Assembly (NCBI GenBank): GCA_001602415.1
Contig: CP012155.1
Location: 186,001-250,000 of the forward strand
Source: Bacteroidetes bacterium UKL13-3
GTDB taxonomy: Bacteria > Bacteroidota > Bacteroidia > UKL13-3
DNA: 64,000 bases
Reading direction: 5' to 3'
Part shown: positions 16,897-25,327 of the stretch, piece by piece
How the letters are laid out: the number at the start of each line of letters is the position of its first letter
Numbering within the stretch: position 1 is the first letter of the stretch
Notes under the pieces: generated by a model
What the model was told of the DNA's origin: nothing
The model's input: the letters and a program-made list of their open reading frames with translations, nothing else
Databases searched by the model: none
Position numbers and translations under genes: made by a program

Positions 16897-18234
16897 TCAT
16901 TTTAGCCCTTCTATCCAGCGTTTAATATCAACAATTACGGTTTCGTCCATATTTCCTTGTTGCTGATATTCAGCCGGAACAGAACGACCTTCGCCTTTAA
17001 TAAACAAGTGGTTGAGTTTAGGATAGGATATAAAATTGGTTTTGGCCTTGCGTTTTGGGGCTGCTTGTTGCCATAAGCGGAAGTCGGTCATGGTTACCTG
17101 ATAATCGCGTTCACCTTGCAGCACAAGCGCATGAGTAGGTGATTTTTCAAACGTTTTAAGCTGATTGTATGTGTTTAAGAAATTCCAGTAAACAGCACTC
17201 ACACCAAAGGGCAAACTATCGGTAGGTGATTTAGGATCCAGTTTTTTCTTTTTGGAGTATGCTGCTTGCTGCTGAATGCGCTTTTTTTCGTAGTAATTTT
17301 TAGCATCCATTACAGCGCTATCTGGATATAAATAATCCATTTGTTCAACTAGCAAATCTTGGATTGGGCGGGCATTTGCTGCTAGCAGAATAATCCCCTT
17401 AAGCTTACCACTTTGTTGCGCAATCATGGGCGCTAACATTCCACCTTGGCTGTGTCCGGCAATAAACATTTGGTTGCTATCAACATGGATATTTGGAGTT
17501 AACAATTTAATGGCAGACAGCACATCATCCACAACTTCATCCTGGGCGGTGTAGGTTTTGCCTTGATAACTTTCCATGTATAATTTGTTACCATGCACAT
17601 TGCTGCGCTTATCGTATCTAAACACTGCAATTCCTTTTGATGCTAGTCCCCAAGCCAAATCGCGGTATATTTTACTGTTACCGGTGGAGCCATCTCTATC
17701 GATGGGACCAGAGCCATGCACAATAATAATTAGTGGATGAGGCTTACCATCTTTGGGATAGGTAAGGGTGCCTTTTACTTTCCATCCTTCGGTGCCAAAC
17801 TCCATTTTCGATTCTAAAAAACTCAATCCATCAACATAATTGGGCATTACATACGAGCCACTTTGTGGGGTGATAAACAATCCGGCAATTTGTTGTTTGG
17901 GGGTAAATGTTACCGACAGCATCATTAGTAATTTTGAAAAAACAATAGGAGTGCGAGCTATCCAATTATCGCCTATTTGTTCAATTACGGGTGTTTTAAA
18001 ACTACCCATTTCGCCATATACCGATTCCAATCCAACTAAGGTTTGCTCCAACGCTTGGGCGCTTAATCCTTTGCTCATAATGCTATCAAATTCCAAGGCT
18101 ATTTTGTCAAACTCGCGGTTGGCAAATTGCGTGTTAACCGTTTCTGCCAAACGTGTAAACACTTCTTTGTCTTGTTGCGCAAATGCTGCAAATTGGCCGA
18201 TGATGATGCTGAGAAGCAAGAAAACTCTTTTCAT
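16897..18234 (-). CDS. Secreted alpha/beta hydrolase with N-terminal DUF3887-like domain
   Basis: The 445-residue protein has a signal peptide ending AFA before Gln (about residue 20). A DUF3887-like domain covers roughly 25-130. The alpha/beta hydrolase fold follows: oxyanion region IIVHGSGPIDRDG, nucleophile elbow GHSQGG, an acid in LQGERDYQVT and a late His in PKLNHLFIKGEG. It should be a periplasmic or surface esterase or peptidase; the substrate is unknown. It lies between the sucA promoter region and a hairpin terminator, so it is probably transcribed alone. Confidence 0.85.
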   Translation of the reverse strand: MKRVFLLLSIIIGQFAAFAQQDKEVFTRLAETVNTQFANREFDKIALEFDSIMSKGLSAQALEQTLVGLESVYGEMGSFKTPVIEQIGDNWIARTPIVFSKLLMMLSVTFTPKQQIAGLFITPQSGSYVMPNYVDGLSFLESKMEFGTEGWKVKGTLTYPKDGKPHPLIIIVHGSGPIDRDGSTGNSKIYRDLAWGLASKGIAVFRYDKRSNVHGNKLYMESYQGKTYTAQDEVVDDVLSAIKLLTPNIHVDSNQMFIAGHSQGGMLAPMIAQQSGKLKGIILLAANARPIQDLLVEQMDYLYPDSAVMDAKNYYEKKRIQQQAAYSKKKKLDPKSPTDSLPFGVSAVYWNFLNTYNQLKTFEKSPTHALVLQGERDYQVTMTDFRLWQQAAPKRKAKTNFISYPKLNHLFIKGEGRSVPAEYQQQGNMDETVIVDIKRWIEGLK

Positions 18235-18250
18235 AGTTGAATGTAAACAT

Positions 18251-18276
18251 AAAGGCGATTCCGTAGAATCGCCTTT
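18251..18276 (-). terminator. Hairpin terminator after the PNGase F-like gene
   Basis: Perfect 11-base arms AAAGGCGATTC and GAATCGCCTTT with a 4-base loop, in the gap between two minus-strand genes. The T-run on the minus strand is short, so termination may be partial. Confidence 0.65.
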
Positions 18277-18334
18277 GTAAATATTGTTAAAAAATGGACT
18301 TATCTAAACGGTTACGATCCGTATAAACCATCTT

Positions 18335-20554
18335 TTAGTAGTTGTTTAGCACAACCTTTTTAACCACTGTTTCTCCCATTGTTCCAGTAAGAGAAAGGAA
18401 ATACACACCTGTTTTTAACTCGCCAATAGGTAAATCTCCGCTTTCTACTTCTTGCGCTGAAAACACTTTTGCCAAGCGACCATCAATAGTATAAATACTG
18501 GCCTTAGCTAAGCTGATTCTATTAGATGTAAGGTGAATAACATCACTGGCTGGTTGCGGATAAACGTTAATGGTAGACGATAAATTTTCAATTGTTTCGG
18601 ATACTCCCACGGGCGCACCTGTTCTAAAATTGAGGTTTAAAAAGCTGCCAAAATCAGTTGGGAATGTTCTAATAACGGATGTTGAACTTCCATAATTGCG
18701 AAGCGAAAGTGTGCCACTGCCTTGTGAGGATGCAGCCCACCAAGCCAATCCATTGCCAGCTTCATCTGTAAAATTAAGTGTGTAACAACCATGCCCCAAT
18801 GTAATAGTATCGGTATGGAGTGTATTGGCTTTGGTAAACGTTTTAGCATACAACACAACACCCTGCTCGTTTTTAATGGTGTAGGCATTTTCGGAAGGAT
18901 TGTTATTGGTTCGGGTTGCAACAATAAATGAAAGTGGCAATACAGCTGGCAAATCAATATCGCTTGTTAACATATTATTCAAACCGTTTTCATCAGCAAC
19001 ACCATTGGTACGATCAATCCATACCTTAAATTTTTTATTGGTTAAATCGCCATCCCAACTTATCCATGGCATGGTAACATCTTGAGACTCGTCTGTGCCT
19101 ATGTTTCCGGTCCAATTAAAAGTTTGCACACCTCCATTACTTACTTGGTATTTGATTATTGCAGATGTGAGCGCAGCCCCTCCTTTATTGGTTAATTTAA
19201 TGATGGAATTATCACATACCGGATTGTAACGGCTGTACCAAAAGTTTTTGGTTGGAGCCATAATATCTTCGATAGCAGCATCATTTTGGTAAGCATAATC
19301 TTTGTAAAAAAATACTTGTGTTGCAAGATTGTAACTGGCGCTGCCATTGGCTGTAAATGGCTCCATATCTAAATCAAGGCTGTAGGTATTACCGGCAGTC
19401 ATACTTTTCATTTCATAATCGAAAACACGAACTTTTTCACCAGGACACCAATTGGAACGATTGTACACCCATGTTCCTGGTTGCGCAATAATGGCATTGC
19501 TTCCACAATCATCTTTCCAAACGAGTTGTTGTGCAAACTGTGTCCCATTTAATTTTAAGTAATAATTTTTAGGGCAAAACTCGGCACAGTTTTGATTCGC
19601 TTCACCACCATGCCCTGTGATCAATACACGAACCTTAACCGATTTAGTATTGTTATCAACCACAACTTGTTTAGCAGTTAAGGCATTTTCAATAGAAGTT
19701 GCACCTCCGTAATTAAAACCTCCGTTGTAAATATTCATCACCTTATAGGCTTCGCGTGCTGGTGTTCCTTCGGTAAATAGTACATCAACGGTGGCTGTAA
19801 ATCCAAACGAGTATCCTTGGTATTGAATGCGTAGCTCAGTTGAATCGTGCAAAATGGATGAATAGTCGGTTACGTCATACACATAATCGTAGGCAAAACT
19901 TTTCGGGAAATTTTTAGCGTAGGGCGATATAAAACGGCCTACTTCAATATCATTTATTACTTCAAATACGTTGTAGTAAGGAGTATAAGAAACATATAAT
20001 GTTTGCTCAGGCGCTACTTTGAGAGAGTCTATTTTTTTTCCGGTTGAGTCAAATGAATACCTGTAAAAATCAACTGGCCATATCTTTAGAGTATCAATGA
20101 TAGTTGTAGGGCGGGTTATGTCCGAAAAGCGAATAATATTCAACTTTGTTGTTTCAACCGAATCGGTTTGTTTGGTTGTTGCATTAAACACATTATTGTA
20201 GGTAGGTAAAGTTGAAAACCTTACCGAATCCCTTGTTGTTCCATTAACTGTAAATGAAGGAGCTTGTTTTAAAGTGGAATCTTTTACTCCCGTTCGTTGA
20301 CGAGCAAAAATCTTAATGGTATAATCCCATTCACACTGTCCGTTTGCAGTACAACCTATGGTAAACTTCAATTTTATATTTTGTTTTGATACAGCCTTAC
20401 CAGGGAAAACTGCCCATTTGTCAAAATTTCCGTAACGCGTCATTTCCATTCTGTTCCAAACTCTTACCGAAGAAGTATCGCCATTTACAGCTATACAAGA
20501 TAAGCTTGCTAAAAAGAAGATGGAAAATAATAGGTTTGTAAAAGATTGCTTCAT
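18335..20554 (-). CDS. PNGase F N-domain-like secreted protein with T9SS sorting domain
   Basis: The 739-residue protein has a signal peptide. A peptide-N-glycosidase F-like beta-sandwich follows, with TIGCTANGQCEWDYTIKIF and a later cysteine-rich NCAEFCPKNYYLKLNG. A CARDB-like beta domain with STRYNPVCDNSIIKLTNKG-type sequence lies near 440-540. The last 80 residues (NVYPQPASDVIHL ... KTGVYFLSL ... KKVVLNNY) are a type A T9SS C-terminal signal. It is therefore exported and anchored to or released from the surface. PNGase F cleaves N-glycans, but the catalytic residues cannot be confirmed by eye, so activity is uncertain. Confidence 0.82.
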   Translation of the reverse strand: MKQSFTNLLFSIFFLASLSCIAVNGDTSSVRVWNRMEMTRYGNFDKWAVFPGKAVSKQNIKLKFTIGCTANGQCEWDYTIKIFARQRTGVKDSTLKQAPSFTVNGTTRDSVRFSTLPTYNNVFNATTKQTDSVETTKLNIIRFSDITRPTTIIDTLKIWPVDFYRYSFDSTGKKIDSLKVAPEQTLYVSYTPYYNVFEVINDIEVGRFISPYAKNFPKSFAYDYVYDVTDYSSILHDSTELRIQYQGYSFGFTATVDVLFTEGTPAREAYKVMNIYNGGFNYGGATSIENALTAKQVVVDNNTKSVKVRVLITGHGGEANQNCAEFCPKNYYLKLNGTQFAQQLVWKDDCGSNAIIAQPGTWVYNRSNWCPGEKVRVFDYEMKSMTAGNTYSLDLDMEPFTANGSASYNLATQVFFYKDYAYQNDAAIEDIMAPTKNFWYSRYNPVCDNSIIKLTNKGGAALTSAIIKYQVSNGGVQTFNWTGNIGTDESQDVTMPWISWDGDLTNKKFKVWIDRTNGVADENGLNNMLTSDIDLPAVLPLSFIVATRTNNNPSENAYTIKNEQGVVLYAKTFTKANTLHTDTITLGHGCYTLNFTDEAGNGLAWWAASSQGSGTLSLRNYGSSTSVIRTFPTDFGSFLNLNFRTGAPVGVSETIENLSSTINVYPQPASDVIHLTSNRISLAKASIYTIDGRLAKVFSAQEVESGDLPIGELKTGVYFLSLTGTMGETVVKKVVLNNY

Positions 20555-20658
20555 GTATTATTGTATATTAGTATTTGTGCAATGTAATAAAAATAAGAAA
20601 ATTACCGTGTCAAAATTTCGCACGCAGTTAGGTAAGATGAGTAATTATATTATTTTAA

Positions 20659-22002
20659 ATGAATGATTTACAAGTAAGGCTGGAAGCCATTATTGATAAT
20701 GCAATTGATGGTATCATAACCATTGATGAACGTGGAACAATTGAAACAATAAATCCGGCAGGAGTGAGTTTGTTTGGTTACCACAAATCAGAAGTTGTTG
20801 GCCGAAACATCAATATGCTTATGCCCGAACCCTACCACAGTCAGCATGATGGCTACATGCACAATTACAAGACAACAGGTGAGCGAAAAATTATTGGAAT
20901 AGGGAGGGAGGTTTCGGCCAAACGAAAGGACGGGAGTGTGTTTCCTTGTTTTTTAAGTGTGAGTGAAGTACTACTCGAAAACAAGAGAATTTTTACGGGT
21001 ATTATTCATGATATCACTCCGCTAAAAGCTGCCGAATTAGGCTTGCGCGACTATGCCTCAAAACTGGAAGAAACGAACAGTAGTTTGCAAACACTTTCTA
21101 AGGAACACGAAAAAAATTTACATCGTATTTCCGAACTAAACCAACAATTGGAACAACGCGTTGATTTGCGCACACGTGAATTAGCAGGTGCTGTCAGAGC
21201 TTTGGAACTTACCAACCAATCACTCGAAAACCAAATTATTGAAAATAAAGAAGTAGAAGAGGAATTGCGTAAACGTGAGCAATTGCTAATGGAAGCAAAT
21301 GCAAAAGCCAATGAATTGAACGAACTAAAATCGCGTTTTATCTCAATGGCTTCTCACGAGTTTCGCACACCATTGAGTACCGTTCTTTCGTCACTTTCGT
21401 TGTTAAGTAGGTATCATCAAATGGGTGATGAGGAGAAGTATACAAGGCATACACAAAAAATAAAGTCGGCTGTGGCTAATCTTACCGAGTTACTCGATTA
21501 TTTTTTGTCGGTTGAAAAACTTGAAGAAGGCAAGGTTCAGTTAGAGTCCGAGCATTTTGATTTTTTTCAGCAAATAAATGATCAAATAAATGATATGCGT
21601 GAGATTGTTAAAAGTGGTCAAACCATTTTTTTCGATACTGAATTAACGCAGCTGCCCGTTTACATGGATCATAAAATTGCCCGCACCATTGTTCAAAATT
21701 TGCTTTCAAATGCCATTAAATATTCAACCGAAGCTAAGCCAATTAGGATTACGCTGCGGGCAGATGAACAGATGGTTAAGCTGGTTGTGAAGGATGAAGG
21801 AATGGGCATTCCTCCAGATGAACAAGCAAAGTTATTTGAACGTTTTTACCGCGCCCGTAACGCAGGTAACATTCAAGGAACGGGATTAGGATTAAATATT
21901 ATAAAAAAATATATTGAGCTCATGGGTGGCTCTATTACATTTGAAAGCAAACTTGATAAAGGAACTACTTTTTACGTATCAATACCAATTAACCAAATAT
22001 GA
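20659..22002 (+). CDS. FixL-like PAS sensor histidine kinase, probable haem oxygen sensor
   Basis: The 447-residue soluble kinase has no membrane segment. The PAS domain (about 5-120) carries LMPEPYHSQHDGYM and RKIIGIGREVSAKRKDG, very close to FixL. His63 and Arg83 match the haem-binding His200 and O2-contacting Arg220 of Bradyrhizobium FixL, with the same 20-residue spacing. A coiled coil follows (about 125-220), then HisKA with phospho-acceptor His233 (SMASHEFRTPLS), and HATPase motifs NLLSNAIKYS and GTGLGLNII. It overlaps the next gene by ATGA, implying translational coupling. Haem binding is inferred; the kinase call is firm. Confidence 0.88.
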   Translation: MNDLQVRLEAIIDNAIDGIITIDERGTIETINPAGVSLFGYHKSEVVGRNINMLMPEPYHSQHDGYMHNYKTTGERKIIGIGREVSAKRKDGSVFPCFLSVSEVLLENKRIFTGIIHDITPLKAAELGLRDYASKLEETNSSLQTLSKEHEKNLHRISELNQQLEQRVDLRTRELAGAVRALELTNQSLENQIIENKEVEEELRKREQLLMEANAKANELNELKSRFISMASHEFRTPLSTVLSSLSLLSRYHQMGDEEKYTRHTQKIKSAVANLTELLDYFLSVEKLEEGKVQLESEHFDFFQQINDQINDMREIVKSGQTIFFDTELTQLPVYMDHKIARTIVQNLLSNAIKYSTEAKPIRITLRADEQMVKLVVKDEGMGIPPDEQAKLFERFYRARNAGNIQGTGLGLNIIKKYIELMGGSITFESKLDKGTTFYVSIPINQI

Positions 22003-23057
22003 CAATAATACTAATCATAGAAGACAATAAAGACGTACGTGAAAATACAGCCGAAATTTTGGAGTTGGCAAATTACAAAGTGCTTACTGCAATTAATGGG
22101 AAAGAGGGTGTTGAAAAGGCCCAACAACACAAACCCGATTTGATTATTTGTGATATTATGATGCCGGAATTGGATGGTTACGGAGTGCTACATGTGCTCA
22201 GTAAACATAGTGCCACGGCTACTATTCCATTTATTTTTTTAACTGCAAAAACGGAGAAACAAGATGTACGTAGAGGAATGGGAATGGGTGCGGATGATTA
22301 TATAACCAAGCCCTTTGATGAAGCCGATTTACTAAACGCAATTGAAGCACGTCTTAAAAAAAGCAGTTTGATAAAGCAAGAATTTCAGCGAACAGCTGCA
22401 GGGGTTGAAGATTTTATTGAGCAGGCAAAAACATTAAGCGACCTAAAAGATATTTCTAAAAGTAGAACACTTCATCATTACAAAAAGAAGGAACTTATAT
22501 TCGCAGAAGGCAACCACCCTCGCGGTATTTTTTTACTTCAAAAAGGGAAAGTAAAAACCTTTAAATCAAATGAAGATGGTAAAGATTACATTATTGGATT
22601 ATACAATGAAGGCGATTTTTTTGGGTATGTCTCTTTGTTAGAAAATACCGTTTATACCGAAAATGCTGAAGCTTTAGAGAATAGTGAGGTGTATTTTATT
22701 CCTCGCGAAGATTTTTTTACATTGGTGAGCAATAACCACGAAGTTGCCAACAGCTTCATTAAAATGCTGTCTAACAATTTGGTTGAGATGGAAGAGCGAA
22801 TGCTCAAGCTGGCCTACAATTCGGTGCGCAAACGTGTTGCCGATAGTTTGCTAAAACTTGAAAAAACATATAATACAACCGGGCAACAACCGTTTACCAT
22901 TAGCATCAATCGTGAGGATATGGCAAATATGGCAGGTACTTCAACCGAAACCGTTATACGTACCTTATCTGATTTTAAGGACGAAAAGCTGATCGAAGTA
23001 AAAGCAAGTCATGTAACATTGCTCAACTTGGAGAAGCTTCAAAAAATGCGAAATTAA
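21999..23057 (+). CDS. Response regulator fused to a CRP/FNR-type transcription factor
   Basis: The 352-residue protein combines a receiver domain (residues 1-125; acidic pocket E8-D9, phospho-acceptor Asp52 in ICDIMMPELDG, and the conserved Lys in TKPFDEADL) with a cyclic-nucleotide-binding-like beta-roll (about 150-265) and a CRP-type helix-turn-helix (MAGTSTETVIRTLSDFKDEKLI). FNR-type N-terminal iron-sulfur cysteines are absent, so redox or oxygen input most likely arrives by phosphorylation from the upstream kinase. Its ATG lies inside the kinase stop region (4-base overlap). It probably binds a TGA-N6-TCA-type palindrome such as that at 23077. Confidence 0.9.
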   Translation: MTIILIIEDNKDVRENTAEILELANYKVLTAINGKEGVEKAQQHKPDLIICDIMMPELDGYGVLHVLSKHSATATIPFIFLTAKTEKQDVRRGMGMGADDYITKPFDEADLLNAIEARLKKSSLIKQEFQRTAAGVEDFIEQAKTLSDLKDISKSRTLHHYKKKELIFAEGNHPRGIFLLQKGKVKTFKSNEDGKDYIIGLYNEGDFFGYVSLLENTVYTENAEALENSEVYFIPREDFFTLVSNNHEVANSFIKMLSNNLVEMEERMLKLAYNSVRKRVADSLLKLEKTYNTTGQQPFTISINREDMANMAGTSTETVIRTLSDFKDEKLIEVKASHVTLLNLEKLQKMRN

Positions 23058-23076
23058 CCACCATCATGCTGGCTGT

Positions 23077-23120
23077 ATGACGGGTATCATGTTTTGATAA
23101 AATACCACTATTTAATTTTG
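23077..23120 (+). promoter_or_regulatory. FNR/CRP-like box plus promoter of the stress-protein gene
   Basis: ATGACGGGTATCAT at 23077-23090 is an inverted repeat (ATGA-N6-TCAT) resembling the FNR site TTGAT-N4-ATCAA. TTTG at 23093-23096 and TAATTTTG at 23113-23120 form a TAnnTTTG-type promoter with a 16-base spacer. The box centre lies about 40-42 bases before the likely start point, the class II activator position. It sits between the regulator gene and the stress-protein gene. Confidence 0.5.
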
Positions 23121-23149
23121 GACCGACTAACCTCTCTAAAATTAGATAC

Positions 23150-23986
23150 ATGTTAAGGGTATTACTGCCAACTGATTTTTCAAAAGCATCTCTCAATGCC
23201 ATTGTTTATGCCTTCAAATTATTTGAAGGTAAACAGGTGTGGTTTGATGTGTTGCATATAATACCGGAGCATGAAGGAGAAGGCACGGAAAATATAACCG
23301 AACAAATCCACGAAGCAAAATTACATTTTGAGGCGATGAAACATAAAGTGGTTACTTGCCATAAATTATCACTCCCCTCACAATTGCACCTTCACATTAT
23401 CTCTGATGTTTCAGTAAGCGCAAAAATTGGCAAGTATGCTTTAGCGCAACAAATGGATATGGTAGTTATGGGATCTACCGGTATTGGTAATCATGAAGAT
23501 CACTTGTTTGGTAGTGTTACACTCTCGGTTATTGCCGAACTGGAAAAGCCGGTCTTGTCTATTCCTAAACAATCTCAATATAAAAAATTGCAGAAAATCG
23601 TTTACGCTACAGATTTAAATGACATTGATTTTGAAGCCAAAGAATTGATGGCCTTTGCCAAATTATTTAATGTAGCAGTTCATTTTGTTCATGTATTCCC
23701 GGAAGTAATAAGTGCTACTCGATTTAATCCTGCGCATATTAGCCACGATTTAACTCGCAAGTATAATTACCCGCATATTACGTTTGATGCCATAATGAAC
23801 AACGATGTGGAGAATGGTTTGCTACAATTTATTGAAACCCACCAACCTGACATCGTGGCCATGTTTACCCGCAAACGTAATACTTACGAGCAATTGGTTG
23901 ACAAAAGCATAACCCGCAAAGTTGCATTGGGTTCGGCTGCTCCCATATTTGCTTTTCGCAAAAACGAGGAGTTGATAGATGCTTAG
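23150..23986 (+). CDS. Universal stress protein, tandem UspA domains
   Basis: The 278-residue cytosolic protein holds two Usp domains. The first begins RVLLPTDFSKASLNAIVYAF and ends with a GSTGIGN...GSVT nucleotide-binding-like loop. The second begins KIVYATDLNDIDFEAKELMAFA and lacks a full nucleotide loop (VAMFTRKRNTYEQLVDKSITRKV). Tandem UspA proteins are common targets of FNR-type regulators in low oxygen. It is the third gene of the sensor-regulator cluster, with its own promoter region. A role in the hypoxic or stationary response is inferred from context. Confidence 0.88.
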   Translation: MLRVLLPTDFSKASLNAIVYAFKLFEGKQVWFDVLHIIPEHEGEGTENITEQIHEAKLHFEAMKHKVVTCHKLSLPSQLHLHIISDVSVSAKIGKYALAQQMDMVVMGSTGIGNHEDHLFGSVTLSVIAELEKPVLSIPKQSQYKKLQKIVYATDLNDIDFEAKELMAFAKLFNVAVHFVHVFPEVISATRFNPAHISHDLTRKYNYPHITFDAIMNNDVENGLLQFIETHQPDIVAMFTRKRNTYEQLVDKSITRKVALGSAAPIFAFRKNEELIDA

Positions 23987-24141
23987 TTGCGTTCTATGTT
24001 ATGATTGATTTGTGTTTAAGTATGCAATAGTCAGATTAAGTGGGCGTTTGGGATAATCTATAGAAGAAACAACTGAATGGTTTTCAAAACAGAAAGTACT
24101 TCACACAAATTGTGCATGTTGGAACTTAGAAGTAAGGCTGT

Positions 24142-24848
24142 TTAGTTGAGCTTGTAGTTAATTCCGAATGAGGTAAAAGAATATGCATCAGTAAAACTAC
24201 CTTTACCTACAATAGCATCAAGTTTGCTTGAATTGGAGATGCGATAACTATGCTCCATTACCAATTCGAAATTACGATGTAGGCCGTATGATATATATCC
24301 TCCTAAAATTCCAACTAAATCTGCTGCCATATTACTTGCATCTAATTCTCGAGAATCATGTTTCTGATCCGCATATCCAACTGCGCTAATAAGCCTATCT
24401 GTTAGCAATGAACGTAAAACCGAACGGTATTTTATCACCCCTAACCCTACCATACCTGAGATGGTTAAATTGTTAAATTCCTTATTATTCTTGAAAATAT
24501 CAAATGCTGTTGTCACGTCTACTTCCTGAAAGGTGTTCACAAAATAACGTTGGTAGCAACCTCGCTCATCATACCTTATGCCATTAAGGGTTCCTGTGAG
24601 CACAGAGATACGTGTATCAATTCCATTGCTGCCATTTATTTGAACAGAAAATGACGATGCTGCACCGAAGTCTTTTTTGTTCTTTCTGTTTTCGGGAAGT
24701 AATGCACGCCTCGAAATTTCTCCGTAAAAATAGTTCCACCTGTTTGGACATTAAAAACTATTCCACTTTGAGTATTTACACTTTTGCGTTGTTGTCCATT
24801 TGCACAGTAAACACTCAATATAGAAAGTAAAGCAAGTATCGTTTTCAT
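24142..24848 (-). pseudogene. Frameshifted small outer-membrane beta-barrel protein
   Basis: The minus strand starts at 24848 with a signal peptide (MKTILALLSILSVYCANG, cut before Gln) and runs in one frame to about 24730. It then continues in another frame down to the stop at 24142. Adding one T in the T5 run (A5 at 24726-24730 on the plus strand) joins TGGTIF to YGEISRRALLPENRKNKKDF. That makes one protein of about 235 residues ending in a barrel-type strand pattern (TSFGINYKLN). The family is not recognised beyond porin-like outer-membrane protein. It is either a genuine inactivating slip or a homopolymer sequencing error. Confidence 0.65.
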
Positions 24849-25270
24849 GTGTATGTAATTTTTATATTCTTTATCACAAATTATTATTCAATTTCCAGCG
24901 TTTTTGTAATCCTGTTGACTTCATACATTTTTATATTTTTATTCATGAAGTAAAAATACTACTGTGAGTAGCAGTTTTACAGTACAAGTAATAATTTTTC
25001 ATAATGCTAAGGTGTTGTTTCATATATAAAAAACAACTGTTTACATAAAAATATTATGTATAATGATGATTTACAGTATTTAATTATTAAAGAAATAATT
25101 GTTGGTGTTTTGTTGTATAGTTAAATGGCTCACCCCAACCATTAAAGTAGAAATATGGATTTGCAGAGCTGCCTTCTGAGCCTCAATACGCATACAAACA
25201 AGCCATTGGGCGAAAGTGTTGGTTTACATCATTAATTGAAACGGAATCAGTTGTGAAACCCACTGACATA
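24849..25270. other. AT-rich intergenic region
   Basis: No open frame with coding character on either strand and no tRNA-like structure was seen in these 422 bases. The first part presumably carries the promoter of the frameshifted gene at 24848. Confidence 0.5.
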
Positions 25271-25306
25271 AAAAATGCCTAATAGTATTTACTATCAGGC
25301 ATTTTT
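25271..25306 (-). terminator. Intrinsic terminator of the glutaminyl cyclase gene
   Basis: Arms of 17 bases, AAAAATGCCTAATAGTA (25271-25287) and TACTATCAGGCATTTTT (25290-25306), pair with one mismatch around a 2-base loop. They start 22 bases after the stop at 25328. The pattern is bidirectional, ending in A and T runs. Confidence 0.85.
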
Positions 25307-25327
25307 TAAGATGGTAAGAGGAAGTGT

